A DNA stretch of 28,710 nucleotides from a virus: the IMG/VR virus record IMGVR_UViG_3300032675_002209, positions 1 to 28,710 of that record; one strand, written 5' to 3'. Shown here piece after piece: positions 1 through 8,133 of this stretch. Position numbers and translations under genes: made by a program. The notes beneath the pieces were generated by a model, which made no database searches, had not been told where the DNA came from, and saw only the letters and a program-made list of their open reading frames with translations. The stretch's first letter is position 1, and each line of letters starts with the position of its first letter.

Positions 1-1611
1 TTAGCCCGATAAAAATTCAAGAACAGAGGCAACAGCGGCATTACGCATCCGACGAGCCCGAACATCACCGACATAAGTTGCTTCTTTGAGTTTCTCTTCA
101 GAGGCTTCCAAGACATCACGCACTGTAATCAGATTAAGCTCCGTAAGTTTTTCCTTCTGCCAATCAGTTAAATCAAGCACATTTGCTGATTTATCCAACT
201 GAGTCGTCAGTGAAAGAGAAATTCCTTGGCTAACATTTTCAACAGTAGCTTCCGTTAATGGCCTGTAAGAGACATGGTTTGAACCAAACTCTGTCATACG
301 CTGGGGAGTTAGCGATTTTGCAATTTCAAATGCAGAACTGGCTGGAGTTGCTTCGTACGCAAATAGACAGCCAAGGTTTACTAAATACCTTTTTCCAATC
401 TCGGAACGAGTCGCCTTAATACCAACAGCATGTTCCGAAACAATCCCTGTATACGACAGTACTCTAAGAGCTTCTTTCACCACCTCAGGTGTGTCTCGAT
501 GAATCCAGAAAAATGCCGTTGTCGGTCTTTGGGATGATATATACAGATCGTTTTTCCCCTTGAGATCGGGTAGTACAAATGTTTCAATAAAGGTACGTCC
601 CCAGTCAATTAGCACTTTATGGCCAGCATATTTTTCCGAAAGAGTTGAATGTTCAGCCCAAATTTCTGTTCTATAAAACTCTCGTATTGTTTCATTCACT
701 TGCTGAGAGTTTACTTTTGGAGCTCGCGATATAGTTTTCAGTAATAAACGGGGATTTCCTGTGGCCGCATATGCAAGGATTGCAAAGTTTTTCCCGTACT
801 GTGCGATATTGGCTAATAACGCACTATCAGCTTGTTTTTGTACTATCTCACGCATGTTATCAACATAGTCTGACGATAAAACATCACGTTCGATTGAAAG
901 CATCGTTGCATCATGTACAGGCTGAAATGTCTCACCAAAGCTTGTTACCCCTGGATAAACAGCTGCATTGCACGTTATGCAATGTGATCGCAGGTCGCGA
1001 TATAGGGTAAAAAACTGTCGTTGTTGCTCAGGTAAAAAAATATGTGCGGCTTCATCAATAAAGAGAACAAATCGACGAATATTCAGTGCATCTGCGAGAT
1101 CCTCTAAAGCATCTTTGAATTCGTCTATAGTCGGCAATCCTTCAATATCTACCGCTGCAGAGGGCTGCTTCCATGAGTTTTCAAAAGCATCTGAGATTAC
1201 CTCGACCCTTGTACTCAAAACATTGTGGGAAACTTGATTCCCAGCTAGCAGATTAATACTTCTTGGTGCACTTCCAAGCATTCCCTCCTTATTTAAGGCG
1301 CGAATAATTGTGGAGCAGATTCGCGCCAACATCCAGTGTTTGAATTGATTTTCGTCGGATGTCTGTAATAATGAACTTCTAACAAAACTAATATAAACCG
1401 GAAATATTCTTTCTGAATCAAATACGTTTTGAAGTTCTCGCTGAGCCACTCTAAGAAGAAAAGACTTGCCGACACCACGGCTACCAATCAAAACAACTGG
1501 ATTTCTATTTTTTAAAGCATCAACGATCTGACGATCTTTTTGAGTTTCAACAAAATATGTCAAAACCTCATCTGGTCGAATATCTTCAGTTCGAAAGAAA
1601 AAATCAGCCAT
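1..1611 (-). CDS. ORC/CDC6-like AAA ATPase with C-terminal helix-hairpin-helix, partner of a HEPN protein
   Basis: 536 aa, complete; the TAA stop is the first three bases of the window. Residues 43-50 are a Walker A (GSRGVGKS), 182-187 a Walker B (LFIDEA), and TGNPRLL at 284-290 resembles the sensor region of ORC/CDC6 and STAND-type ATPases. A winged-helix-like segment follows around 340-410, and the last ~50 residues (LTELNLITVRDVLEASEEKL onward, with a VGDVRARR turn) look like a helix-hairpin-helix DNA-binding unit. The start is fixed by AAGGGG six bases upstream of ATG. The upstream gene ends only 3 bases before this ATG, so the two are one operon. Family knowledge: such ATPases often act as sensors or switches for an effector in conflict systems. 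Inference: it controls the HEPN protein next door. The exact family is not recognised. Confidence 0.8.
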   Translation of the reverse strand: MADFFFRTEDIRPDEVLTYFVETQKDRQIVDALKNRNPVVLIGSRGVGKSFLLRVAQRELQNVFDSERIFPVYISFVRSSLLQTSDENQFKHWMLARICSTIIRALNKEGMLGSAPRSINLLAGNQVSHNVLSTRVEVISDAFENSWKQPSAAVDIEGLPTIDEFKDALEDLADALNIRRFVLFIDEAAHIFLPEQQRQFFTLYRDLRSHCITCNAAVYPGVTSFGETFQPVHDATMLSIERDVLSSDYVDNMREIVQKQADSALLANIAQYGKNFAILAYAATGNPRLLLKTISRAPKVNSQQVNETIREFYRTEIWAEHSTLSEKYAGHKVLIDWGRTFIETFVLPDLKGKNDLYISSQRPTTAFFWIHRDTPEVVKEALRVLSYTGIVSEHAVGIKATRSEIGKRYLVNLGCLFAYEATPASSAFEIAKSLTPQRMTEFGSNHVSYRPLTEATVENVSQGISLSLTTQLDKSANVLDLTDWQKEKLTELNLITVRDVLEASEEKLKEATYVGDVRARRMRNAAVASVLEFLSG

Positions 1612-1614
1612 TAT

Positions 1615-2337
1615 TTACCCCTTAGAAGGCATTGAAAAAACTGCTTGAACAGCTGAAAGATGACCAATGACATCGCTAATGATGGGTTCTAAATTAGCTA
1701 TTGCGCTCGGATTAATATAATTCAGGTATCTAGCCGAAAAAACAAAAATAACTACCATTCTCATAGCTTCCGCCTTCTGATGCCAGGAAAAAAATATTTC
1801 TTTATCGAAAACAATATCAGGGGGCAGTGAAATGTGAGTGTTTGCATTTCCATGAACAAATTCGGAACACTCGCGGTAAACCGTTTCTGCGAGTGCTAAA
1901 TACTGTTTAGCATTCCCAGAAAAACCAGGGTTGAATGCATTTATAAAATTGGCAGAAAAAACACCTGTTTGTGTATCTTTAAGTGCTCCCCAGTTAATAT
2001 CTTTGGCATCTTTTGCCCACAATCTGTAATCAATTTCGTGCGCTGAAAACTGGACCGTAACGAGCATTAGCTCAAAAAATAATCGAAGCCCTACGAAAGC
2101 ATGCCGATATTGGCCTACAGATAAAGCAAATAGTGCGAACTGATATTCTTTTACAGCTGCACTTATAACCTCATTTTCTGGACGGTCACTAATAGCTGCC
2201 TGTATTTTTTCATAGTCTAAAAGATAATTTTGCGAAGTAGTCAGGGCTTCTAAAGCATCTTTGTCCGCCAACATTTCGCGCAGAACACTTTCCGAGTGTT
2301 TGTGGAGATTGCAATAGTACTCAGCTACATCCATCAT
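1615..2337 (-). CDS. HEPN-like protein with an R-X6-H motif, probable effector of the ATPase pair
   Basis: 240 aa, mostly helical, soluble. I do not recognise a named family. The visible clue is RECSEFVH at residues 155-162, an arginine and histidine six residues apart, followed by GN. This fits the R-X4-6-H motif of HEPN RNases, placed as usual at the start of a long helix in the C-terminal half. A second helical block (YQFALFALSVGQYRHAFVGL, about 66-85) precedes it, as in HEPN four-helix bundles. The gene is first in a two-gene operon with the ATPase, which starts 3 bases after its stop. The start is ATG 2337, or the second ATG at 2334; the ribosome site (GGTGA) is weak. Inference: an RNase toxin held or triggered by the ATPase. 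It could instead be a non-catalytic HEPN scaffold. Confidence 0.62.
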   Translation of the reverse strand: MMDVAEYYCNLHKHSESVLREMLADKDALEALTTSQNYLLDYEKIQAAISDRPENEVISAAVKEYQFALFALSVGQYRHAFVGLRLFFELMLVTVQFSAHEIDYRLWAKDAKDINWGALKDTQTGVFSANFINAFNPGFSGNAKQYLALAETVYRECSEFVHGNANTHISLPPDIVFDKEIFFSWHQKAEAMRMVVIFVFSARYLNYINPSAIANLEPIISDVIGHLSAVQAVFSMPSKG

Positions 2338-2578
2338 AAGTCACCATCGTTTTATGTTAAGTAAAGAATAAATAAGTTAAGTCTGGTGTTCTGTTGATAT
2401 CAAGTAAATTTTGAATCAATCAAGGGCATACACGTCACTCTTAATTTATGTGCTGAAAATTATAAGCTATCAGTATCTCATATTGGCACTCAACCCACCG
2501 ACCTGCATTATTGCACATCAAAATATGGACGCAGGGTGTTTATCTGACAATGTCCCGGGTTGCCGTATCCGTCCCCCT
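2338..2578. other. Intergenic gap between the mazEF operon and the HEPN-ATPase operon
   Basis: About 240 AT-rich bases with no convincing ORF. It must hold the promoter of the leftward HEPN-ATPase operon and the 3' end of the leftward mazEF transcript. I see no clear intrinsic terminator, so read-through from mazEF into HEPN-ATPase is possible. Confidence 0.4.
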
Positions 2579-2950
2579 TCAGGCTAACTGGATGATCTGG
2601 TTGAGCCGCTCACATACCTGCATAAAAAACACATCATCCAGCCTGACCAGCGGATGGGGGGTCGCGCTGCGCAATCGCCAGTCAAACGATTTGGGCTGGT
2701 GGCACAGCACATAACTTGTTTTGCCAACTTTACGACCCGTGGCATTTCCAGCCACCACCGCGAACGGATTATCCGCATTGTATTCGGCAGTCGTCATAGG
2801 CAGACCGATGACCAGCGAGGTTTTATCGTTAAAGGCACGCGGGGACAGCACCAGAAAGGGATGAACGTCGCGCATCTCACGCCCGACCTGCGGGTTGCAA
2901 TCGATCCAAATGATTTCCTGACGATCCGGCACCCAGGAGGCTTTTACCAT
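2579..2950 (-). CDS. mazF: MazF/PemK-family endoribonuclease toxin
   Basis: 123 aa, the normal length for MazF/ChpB/PemK toxins. The N-terminal strand and loop IIWIDCNPQVGREMRDVHPF matches the family pattern (IVWVDFDPQ-G-EQ-x-R-P). VIGLPMTT at about 47-54 and SYVLCHQPKSFDWR at about 79-92 match the later conserved strands. Known role: a sequence-specific mRNA interferase that arrests translation when its antitoxin is lost. The ATG overlaps the last 7 bases of the antitoxin gene upstream, the usual coupling in mazEF operons. Inference: it stabilises the element or acts as abortive defence. Confidence 0.93.
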   Translation of the reverse strand: MVKASWVPDRQEIIWIDCNPQVGREMRDVHPFLVLSPRAFNDKTSLVIGLPMTTAEYNADNPFAVVAGNATGRKVGKTSYVLCHQPKSFDWRLRSATPHPLVRLDDVFFMQVCERLNQIIQLA

Positions 2951-3198
2951 TTTTCGGCACCCACGCTCGCGGATGTCTGCATCGCTTCGCCGCCGTGCCG
3001 TGCAGGATCAAATGCGGCTAAGCGCTGTTCCAGCGTCAGCGGTATGTCTTGCACGGGCGCAATGGTGATCAGGCCTTCCGAAACCGAAATGCGAACGCGC
3101 TGGTGAACGTGCAGATGCGCTTCGCGTGCAATCGCGGCAGGTAGACGCACACCCAGATTATTTCCCCATTGTTTTAAATCCAGCATTACTTCAGTCAT
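2944..3198 (-). CDS. mazE: MazE-like AbrB-fold antitoxin
   Basis: 84 aa. The N-terminal LKQWGNNLGVRLPAAIARE is the swapped-hairpin AbrB/MazE DNA-binding motif; the acidic, flexible C-terminal tail is the toxin-binding part in this family. A GTG at 3204 would add two residues, but GGGAG lies 7 bases before the ATG at 3198 and only one base before the GTG, so the ATG is chosen. It is first in the operon and overlaps mazF. Known role: neutralises MazF and represses its own promoter, probably in the 3205-3276 gap. Confidence 0.9.
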   Translation of the reverse strand: MTEVMLDLKQWGNNLGVRLPAAIAREAHLHVHQRVRISVSEGLITIAPVQDIPLTLEQRLAAFDPARHGGEAMQTSASVGAEKW

Positions 3199-3276
3199 GT
3201 TCACTCTCCCGCACCACGTTTAGACACGAGTATAAACATCAGTATTCATTAATGCAATAGACGTTATCTTTTAACC

Positions 3277-3435
3277 TTACAACGCAAAAATCAGCATAGC
3301 TGCCGCTTGAATAACGACTTGCGATTGATCCGTGTCGCCGGATCGATCCAGATCAATGACGATGGTGTTTGATGCAGGCGGCGTATAAGTGCCCGTAAAG
3401 TTCATGTTGACCGGTGCGGGTGGAACGTAGGGCAT
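3277..3435 (-). CDS. 52-aa phage protein, copy 1 of a duplicated gene
   Basis: Starts MPYVPPAPVNMNFTG and runs 52 residues. The second copy (4167-4325) has the same length, about 40 of 52 identical residues, and about 136 of 159 identical bases by hand alignment. The match extends a few bases upstream of the ATG, including a TAA a few bases before it. Family unknown; its place after tail-type genes suggests a virion-associated or late protein. Substitutions are spread over the gene and the frame is kept in both copies, so both may be functional. A longer frame extends upstream to 3498, but the conserved start shared with copy 2 is preferred. Confidence 0.6.
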   Translation of the reverse strand: MPYVPPAPVNMNFTGTYTPPASNTIVIDLDRSGDTDQSQVVIQAAAMLIFAL

Positions 3436-3623
3436 GGCGTTTACAGGACAACGCCATACTTGGAAGCGCACCCAGCCAAAATAACACCCCATTTTCAAGA
3501 TAGTGTGAATATAGCATGAGCGACCACTTACATCTTACCCACTGATATAGTACACCTATCAACTTACACAAAACAAAATTCTGCAGTACTGTAAACGCTT
3601 ATTCATCAAACGGAGTCACAATA

Positions 3624-4154
3624 TTGGAAACGAACACAACCTCGATAGTAATCTCGGCAATATCAGCAGGGATATCATTACTCACTCTTATTCGCACTAG
3701 ACAAATTCCAAAACTTTCCGAATGGGCATGGCGTCAGAAGGTTGGTGAGGAACTGAACGCAGTATCGTATCTACTCGTGCAAAATGAACTTGCATGCCAG
3801 CGTGAAGAGCTGCAACACAAGGAGACCGAGCGTAAAATTGATCTACTTGGCGATAACCTAAAAAATCATCCAATTACAGCAGACATTATCAACAGTATTG
3901 CCACAAATAGGACAGCAATTCTCGAGCAGGACGCGAGTTTCACCGTAACGCGTGGAATACTTACAGATATGTGGCAATCCTCGAGTCCGCGCATAGATCA
4001 GTTTGCAAAGCTCCAACAACTGCGTTCGTTCTTAGGTGAATCACTTGCAAAGCGCGAGCATTTTGAAATGGTACAAGACCGTTACCTAAACGACCTGAAC
4101 AAATACGTTGCAGACACGCAAAAAACTCCTAAACCAATTAATAGCACGTTATAA
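3624..4154 (+). CDS. Membrane-anchored hypothetical protein on the opposite strand between the duplicated genes
   Basis: 176 aa, unrecognised. Residues about 6-23 (TSIVISAISAGISLLTLI) form one hydrophobic segment followed by RTRQIPK, so an N-terminal membrane anchor with a cytoplasmic body is likely. The rest is charged and helical, with possible coiled coil around 50-80. The start is TTG: CGGAG lies 8 bases upstream, and no ATG or GTG sits as well. It is read against all surrounding phage genes and is bracketed by the two copies of the 52-aa gene. This is the arrangement of a moron, a cargo gene with its own expression in a prophage. Inference: superinfection exclusion or another lysogenic trait. 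Nothing in the sequence proves it. Confidence 0.65.
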   Translation: METNTTSIVISAISAGISLLTLIRTRQIPKLSEWAWRQKVGEELNAVSYLLVQNELACQREELQHKETERKIDLLGDNLKNHPITADIINSIATNRTAILEQDASFTVTRGILTDMWQSSSPRIDQFAKLQQLRSFLGESLAKREHFEMVQDRYLNDLNKYVADTQKTPKPINSTL

Positions 4155-4166
4155 AGCTGCACTATT

Positions 4167-4325
4167 TTATGGCGCGAAAAACAGCATACCTGCCGCCTGA
4201 ATAGCGACCTGTGATTGATCCGTGTCGCCGGATTGAGCCAGATCGATGACGATGATGTTTGATGCGGGCGGCGTATAGCTGCCCGTAAAGTTGATAATGA
4301 CCAGTGCAGGTGGAATGTAGGGCAT
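4167..4325 (-). CDS. 52-aa phage protein, copy 2 of a duplicated gene
   Basis: Starts MPYIPPALVIINFTG, 52 aa. It follows the 134-aa gene with only 4 bases between that gene's TAA and this ATG, so it is the natural last gene of the late operon and copy 1 is the displaced duplicate. No recognised domain. Between the copies, TYTPPASN/SYTPPASN and SGDTDQSQV are the best conserved stretches. Confidence 0.6.
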   Translation of the reverse strand: MPYIPPALVIINFTGSYTPPASNIIVIDLAQSGDTDQSQVAIQAAGMLFFAP

Positions 4326-4329
4326 GGCG

Positions 4330-4734
4330 TTACCCCGGCACGACTAGGTCGAAGATTTTCGCGTTGTAGTCCGGCGCAACACCCAGATCATCGAGCGCCA
4401 CGACATACACCGGATCAGTGCCGGTGAGCTCGATTGAAAAATGTCCGTTGCTGCCCGACGAGGTGGCTTGTCCCCGAAGTGCGCCGCTGGCACGCGAATA
4501 AGCACGGACGATACGGGCAACCGGGATGCCAGATTCGGTGACAGTGCCTGATATGCTGGTGGCAGGCCCTGCCAGGCTGTTGCTCTGGTAAAAATTGGGC
4601 GTTAGCTGATTGCTGCCATTGACGGACTGAGAAGGCATCAACGACAGCATACCGCCGGGTGCAGCGGGAGCAACCGCATTCGCGTCCTCACCTCCGGGCA
4701 GCGCAGATTTTCCTATCAGTCCGAGATCCGTCAT
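4330..4734 (-). CDS. Phage tail-associated protein with a carboxypeptidase-regulatory-like beta domain
   Basis: 134 aa. The N-terminal half is low complexity (Ala, Gly, Ser, Pro, Asn). From about residue 60, ISGTVTESGIPVARIVRAYS followed by GHFSIELTGTDPVYVVALDD is a seven-strand Ig/CnaB-type pattern seen in carboxypeptidase-regulatory-like domains, common on phage tail and baseplate proteins. The stop is 4 bases before the 52-aa gene and the start 2 bases after the 321-aa gene's stop, so this is one late operon. Probable role: virion surface or tail-tip decoration. Confidence 0.7.
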   Translation of the reverse strand: MTDLGLIGKSALPGGEDANAVAPAAPGGMLSLMPSQSVNGSNQLTPNFYQSNSLAGPATSISGTVTESGIPVARIVRAYSRASGALRGQATSSGSNGHFSIELTGTDPVYVVALDDLGVAPDYNAKIFDLVVPG

Positions 4735-4736
4735 CG

Positions 4737-5702
4737 TCAGCTCCAGGTATTGCTGGTCTCGGCAATCAGCTCACCGGGCACGCCTTGTCCGCTGCAATAT
4801 TGCGCCAAAAACGTCTTGCCGCTCATATTACCCGTGCCAGAGAACGTATTGCCGTGCGCGATCGGCCGGTTGTAGAGCGGATTCCACAGCCCCTTCATAT
4901 AGCCACGAATAGACCCGTTGTGATACACAAAAATGGGTGCCATCAGTAGCGCATTGTCCGGGCCGTTCGGATAGCTGATCTGAGAAGATGAACCGCAACA
5001 GGTGTTCTGCCCCCCTTTCTGGTAATCCGTGCATTTACCAACCAGTATCGATCCAGACAGCCCCGTCCAGGTATCGGCCATGTAATTGCCCGCCAGTGTG
5101 GTTGTCAGCGGGTAGGAATTAATGATCCCAGCCGTGTATTGATACGAACTGCTTCCGCCCGTGCTGGTCTGCCCGGTGATCAAACAGGCGTTCGCATCGC
5201 CCGGCCCGTAGGCATAAATATCACCGAATGAGCAGTTGCGCGTCTCACCCGTGGTATCGCCCGTCTCGACGAACAGATAAAACACCGTGCCGTCAGCCAG
5301 CAGCACCCAGGGACGCGCGGTCGCATCCGCCGTGAGTGATTTACGCACCAGCAGCCCACCTAGCCCGGACGAGTAAAATGAACTCTGAGTATAAGTCGGG
5401 AACTGGCCCGTGCCGGTATCAATGGCGGACATGGTCTTGAATCCGGTGATCAGCGCCTCCTGCGCGCCGTAACTGCCGCCCGGCGTATTGTCCTGCACGT
5501 TGAGGTAGTAACCGGTGGAGGAACCCGTCGCCATTCGGTAGCTGCGCTTGTTGCTTGCCGTATAGGCGATACTCCAACCAGCCGCCGACTTGCTGCCGTA
5601 GCCGTTGACCAGGCATGCGTCCAGCAGATCAGTGAGTTTACCGAATTGCCCGGACAATACGGGCGCGCCGCTGTCGGTCGATTTGTAGATTTGCACGGTC
5701 AT
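4737..5702 (-). CDS. Phage structural-type protein, function unknown
   Basis: 321 aa from ATG 5702, beginning MTVQIYKSTDSGAPVLSGQF. AGGGAG lies about 6 bases upstream of this ATG; the open frame continues upstream to 5777 but that part overlaps the preceding gene. Rich in Gly, Ser, Thr and Tyr with many short beta-type stretches, and no signal peptide or membrane segment. The composition and the position among tail-type genes suggest a virion structural protein such as a tail fibre or tip accessory. I do not recognise a named family. Confidence 0.7.
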   Translation of the reverse strand: MTVQIYKSTDSGAPVLSGQFGKLTDLLDACLVNGYGSKSAAGWSIAYTASNKRSYRMATGSSTGYYLNVQDNTPGGSYGAQEALITGFKTMSAIDTGTGQFPTYTQSSFYSSGLGGLLVRKSLTADATARPWVLLADGTVFYLFVETGDTTGETRNCSFGDIYAYGPGDANACLITGQTSTGGSSSYQYTAGIINSYPLTTTLAGNYMADTWTGLSGSILVGKCTDYQKGGQNTCCGSSSQISYPNGPDNALLMAPIFVYHNGSIRGYMKGLWNPLYNRPIAHGNTFSGTGNMSGKTFLAQYCSGQGVPGELIAETSNTWS

Positions 5703-5712
5703 TTTTATCTCC

Positions 5713-6150
5713 CTAGAATCCGTTGTTGTATGCGAGCAAGTGCCATTTGGCGGCGCTGGTGTCATAGCGCAGCGCAAGGTAGTCGGTTTTATTTGCGCCG
5801 GTGCTGGCCTGCCATGCCGGCAGCGATGTACCGGCGGCGATGGTTGAACCTAATGTAATGGTGTGGCCTCCGGTTGCGTCCTGAGTGATACGAATCAGCA
5901 ACGATTTACCCTCCGTACCCGACAGAATGTCGATGGTGGTATCCGTGGTCGCGGTAAAGATGATCAGGTCATCCGCGCCGGGCACTAGGTCGAGGTGTGC
6001 GCCGGGGGATGCGATATCAGCCGTTTTCGGCAAAATCACAGCCGCCTGCAACGCTTCGATCTCGGTTTTAGCCGCCACAAAATTAGCGCGCACCGCCGCC
6101 GTGGTGGCATGGACTGCCGGAGGTTGCGTGATGTCGATATTTGAACTCAT
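5713..6150 (-). CDS. Phage late protein, probable fibre or tail accessory
   Basis: 145 aa from ATG 6150 (MSSNIDITQPPAVHATTAAV); AGGAG sits 6 bases upstream, which rules out the longer start at 6201. A short helical N-terminal part (TTAAVRANFVAAKTEIEALQ) is followed by a beta-rich body with Thr and Ile repeats (LIIFTATTDTTIDILSG). This layout, a coiled N-terminus and a beta C-terminus, is common in trimeric phage fibre proteins. It ends 10 bases before the 321-aa gene starts. No precise family recognised. Confidence 0.68.
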   Translation of the reverse strand: MSSNIDITQPPAVHATTAAVRANFVAAKTEIEALQAAVILPKTADIASPGAHLDLVPGADDLIIFTATTDTTIDILSGTEGKSLLIRITQDATGGHTITLGSTIAAGTSLPAWQASTGANKTDYLALRYDTSAAKWHLLAYNNGF

Positions 6151-6151
6151 A

Positions 6152-6271
6152 TCAGCTCCTGTCCCAAACGGTCGCGCCCAGATCCCAACTGGTCGAACCA
6201 CGATCCCAGCCCGCTACAATTGCCGGGCACGCCGCCCTGCCCGATCGGTTATTTCTGAAGTCTCGTCTCAT
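6152..6271 (-). CDS. Small Trp/Asp-rich phage ORF (39 aa)
   Basis: 39 aa from ATG 6271, beginning MRRDFRNNRSGRAAC and ending with a WD-rich repeat-like tail (AGWDRGSTSWDLGATVWDRS). AAGGG stands 8 bases before the ATG, and the stop lies just before the start of the 145-aa gene, so the ORF exactly fills the gap between its neighbours. The spaced W-D residues suggest a short beta-structured virion peptide. The length makes this tentative. Confidence 0.42.
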   Translation of the reverse strand: MRRDFRNNRSGRAACPAIVAGWDRGSTSWDLGATVWDRS

Positions 6272-6299
6272 ATCCATATCCCTTATGGCCCAGCACCGG

Positions 6300-6638
6300 T
6301 CACACCCGGTCGAAAAATGCCAGGACAGCCTGGACGCCAGACGCGCCGACGGCCACCAGCGTGACGGCCGCAAGTTCCGAGTCGATCAGTCTGGTCGCGC
6401 CGTCGTACAGGCAAAAACCGCTTAAAGGGGTGACCGTATCGCCCGCCAGTGCCAAGCGTATCGTTCCGCCATCGGCCTGAATCTCGCAGGTCAGCGCACC
6501 TTCCGGAATGCCGGAAGGCAACAAACTGGTAAGCGTTACGCCCGTCGTGGCCGGCACGGTGATCGCAGGGTGAGCCAGACAGGATCGCGGCGTGATCGCG
6601 ACTGCCGGGATCGAATGATGTAGCGTGCTAGTTTCCAT
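6300..6638 (-). CDS. Hypothetical phage protein directly after the portal
   Basis: 112 aa from ATG 6638 (METSTLHHSIPAVAITPRSC). A GGAGG lies 4 bases upstream, inside the last codons of the portal gene, and the genes overlap by 11 bases. Ala, Thr, Leu and Gly rich with a hydrophobic C-terminus (VGASGVQAVLAFFD), beta-type. Family unknown. In lambda-type phages the portal is followed by the capsid protease, decoration and capsid genes; this protein does not look like any of them. Confidence 0.65.
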   Translation of the reverse strand: METSTLHHSIPAVAITPRSCLAHPAITVPATTGVTLTSLLPSGIPEGALTCEIQADGGTIRLALAGDTVTPLSGFCLYDGATRLIDSELAAVTLVAVGASGVQAVLAFFDRV

Positions 6639-8133
6639 GCTGCCTCCCTTGTGCGGCGTTATCGGATTTGTCCGTTGCGGACTGGTCAGTTGATATCTGA
6701 TCGGCGGTGGCCTTATCTGCGGCCGTGCCCAACGCCAGCAGCGTGTCGATCTGGATTTTGATTCCGGCCTTTTTGAAGGCTTCCTGTTCCGCCTTGATCT
6801 CATTGATGTTGGCCTGCGGATCGAAGCCGCGCCCTCTGACCGCCTCGCTCCAGGGTTTCAAGCCCGCTGCGATTTCCATCAGTTCGCCGGTCACATCCCT
6901 GACCGGATCCACCCAGTCGAATCGCGTAGTAGTCCAGCTCACCTTCGCGTCGCTGCTTTTAAGCTTCCCGGCCAGCACCGCCGCATCCAGCCAGGCTTTC
7001 ATCAGCGGCTGGCAGAACATCGGAATGAAGGTCAGCCACTGCCACTGTTCGACCATGCGCCTGAATTCGAGAGTGCCCGCGCGGATGCTGGAATAGTTGA
7101 CCTGCGAGAGGTCACCCGTCAGTTGCTCATAGGTGATGCCCGCTCCCGCCGAGATCGCGTGCAACTGGGTCTTGATGTAGTCGTTGTAGCCGTTCACGCC
7201 GGTCGGCGCGCCGAAGGTGACCGACTCGCCGGATTTGAGGTACTGGATCATCCCGGCTGAGAGATTTTCCAGCCGGTGGCCGGACTCGGTAGACGCATCG
7301 CCGAGTGTCAGCGCGTCATTGTCGGTGGTGACGAAGGCAGCGAAACAAGACTCGATGCCCTTCCTGACCAGCTCGGCCTCCTCGTAATCGTCCAGATCGC
7401 GCATCTTGAGCATGGCAGGTGCCAGTACCGGTACGCCGCGCGATTGCCCCGGGCGAGTCTTCTCGTAGATGTGCAGCACATCACTCGCGTCCACCCGGTA
7501 CGGCAGCAGGCCGTTCAGTTGCGGTGCCAGTTCTCCGGGGTGTTGTTTGTAGAGCCAGTAGGCGACTCGTCTGCCGATCGCGTCGTACTCGATGCCGTGC
7601 TGGATGTAGCCGCCGCCCGTCAGGTTCTCGAATTTCCAGTCGCACAGGTAGTCGGGTTCGAGCACCTGCAATTGCATCGGCACGGAGAGTCCGTCGGATG
7701 GCAGCCGGTAGCGGAACCGGACCAGGCATTCGCCCGATTCCCGGACGGTTCTTGCGATCAGCATCTGCAAGCCATACAGATCGAGCTGCCCGTCCGCGTC
7801 GCATTCAGCAGTCCATTTCTGCCAGAGTTCCTGCCCTTCGGACAGCGTCGGCGTGATGCCGGTGCCAATCGCGTTGGACACCAGCGAGTTGATGGCTTTC
7901 GCGGCATACGGGTTATTGCGCACCAGATCGCGCGAGCGGTTGCGCAGCAGCGACAACGCCGGTGCGATCTCAGAATTCGCCGAATTGCCGCCGGTGCTCC
8001 AGCCGCTGGTTCTGCGCCCTGTCTTGGCACCGTCATAGGAACGTTCGACGATTTCGAGCGCTGCGCGCGCCCTTGCGCGTTTGAGTTGAATCGCCGGGCT
8101 GATGAAACCGACGATACGATCCAGCGGATTCAC
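6628..8133 (-). CDS. Lambda-family phage portal protein
   Basis: 501 aa, close to lambda gpB (533 aa). The N-terminal part contains LLRNRSRDLVRNNPYAAKAI followed by NAIGTGITP, the signature of the lambda portal family. The middle (ITYEQLTGDLSQVNYSSIRA, then EFRRMVEQWQWL) is the stem/wing region. Known role: a dodecameric DNA channel at one capsid vertex that docks terminase and the head-tail connector. The start is GTG 8133, overlapping the TGA of the gpW-like gene (GTGA). The C-terminal 40 residues are Asp, Ala and Thr rich and likely flexible. Confidence 0.95.
   Translation of the reverse strand: MNPLDRIVGFISPAIQLKRARARAALEIVERSYDGAKTGRRTSGWSTGGNSANSEIAPALSLLRNRSRDLVRNNPYAAKAINSLVSNAIGTGITPTLSEGQELWQKWTAECDADGQLDLYGLQMLIARTVRESGECLVRFRYRLPSDGLSVPMQLQVLEPDYLCDWKFENLTGGGYIQHGIEYDAIGRRVAYWLYKQHPGELAPQLNGLLPYRVDASDVLHIYEKTRPGQSRGVPVLAPAMLKMRDLDDYEEAELVRKGIESCFAAFVTTDNDALTLGDASTESGHRLENLSAGMIQYLKSGESVTFGAPTGVNGYNDYIKTQLHAISAGAGITYEQLTGDLSQVNYSSIRAGTLEFRRMVEQWQWLTFIPMFCQPLMKAWLDAAVLAGKLKSSDAKVSWTTTRFDWVDPVRDVTGELMEIAAGLKPWSEAVRGRGFDPQANINEIKAEQEAFKKAGIKIQIDTLLALGTAADKATADQISTDQSATDKSDNAAQGRQHGN

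Noticed and set aside
3353-3571. Open frame overlapping copy 1 of the 52-aa gene in another frame
   Set aside because: No counterpart in copy 2 and no ribosome site; the 52-aa frame is the one conserved between copies.
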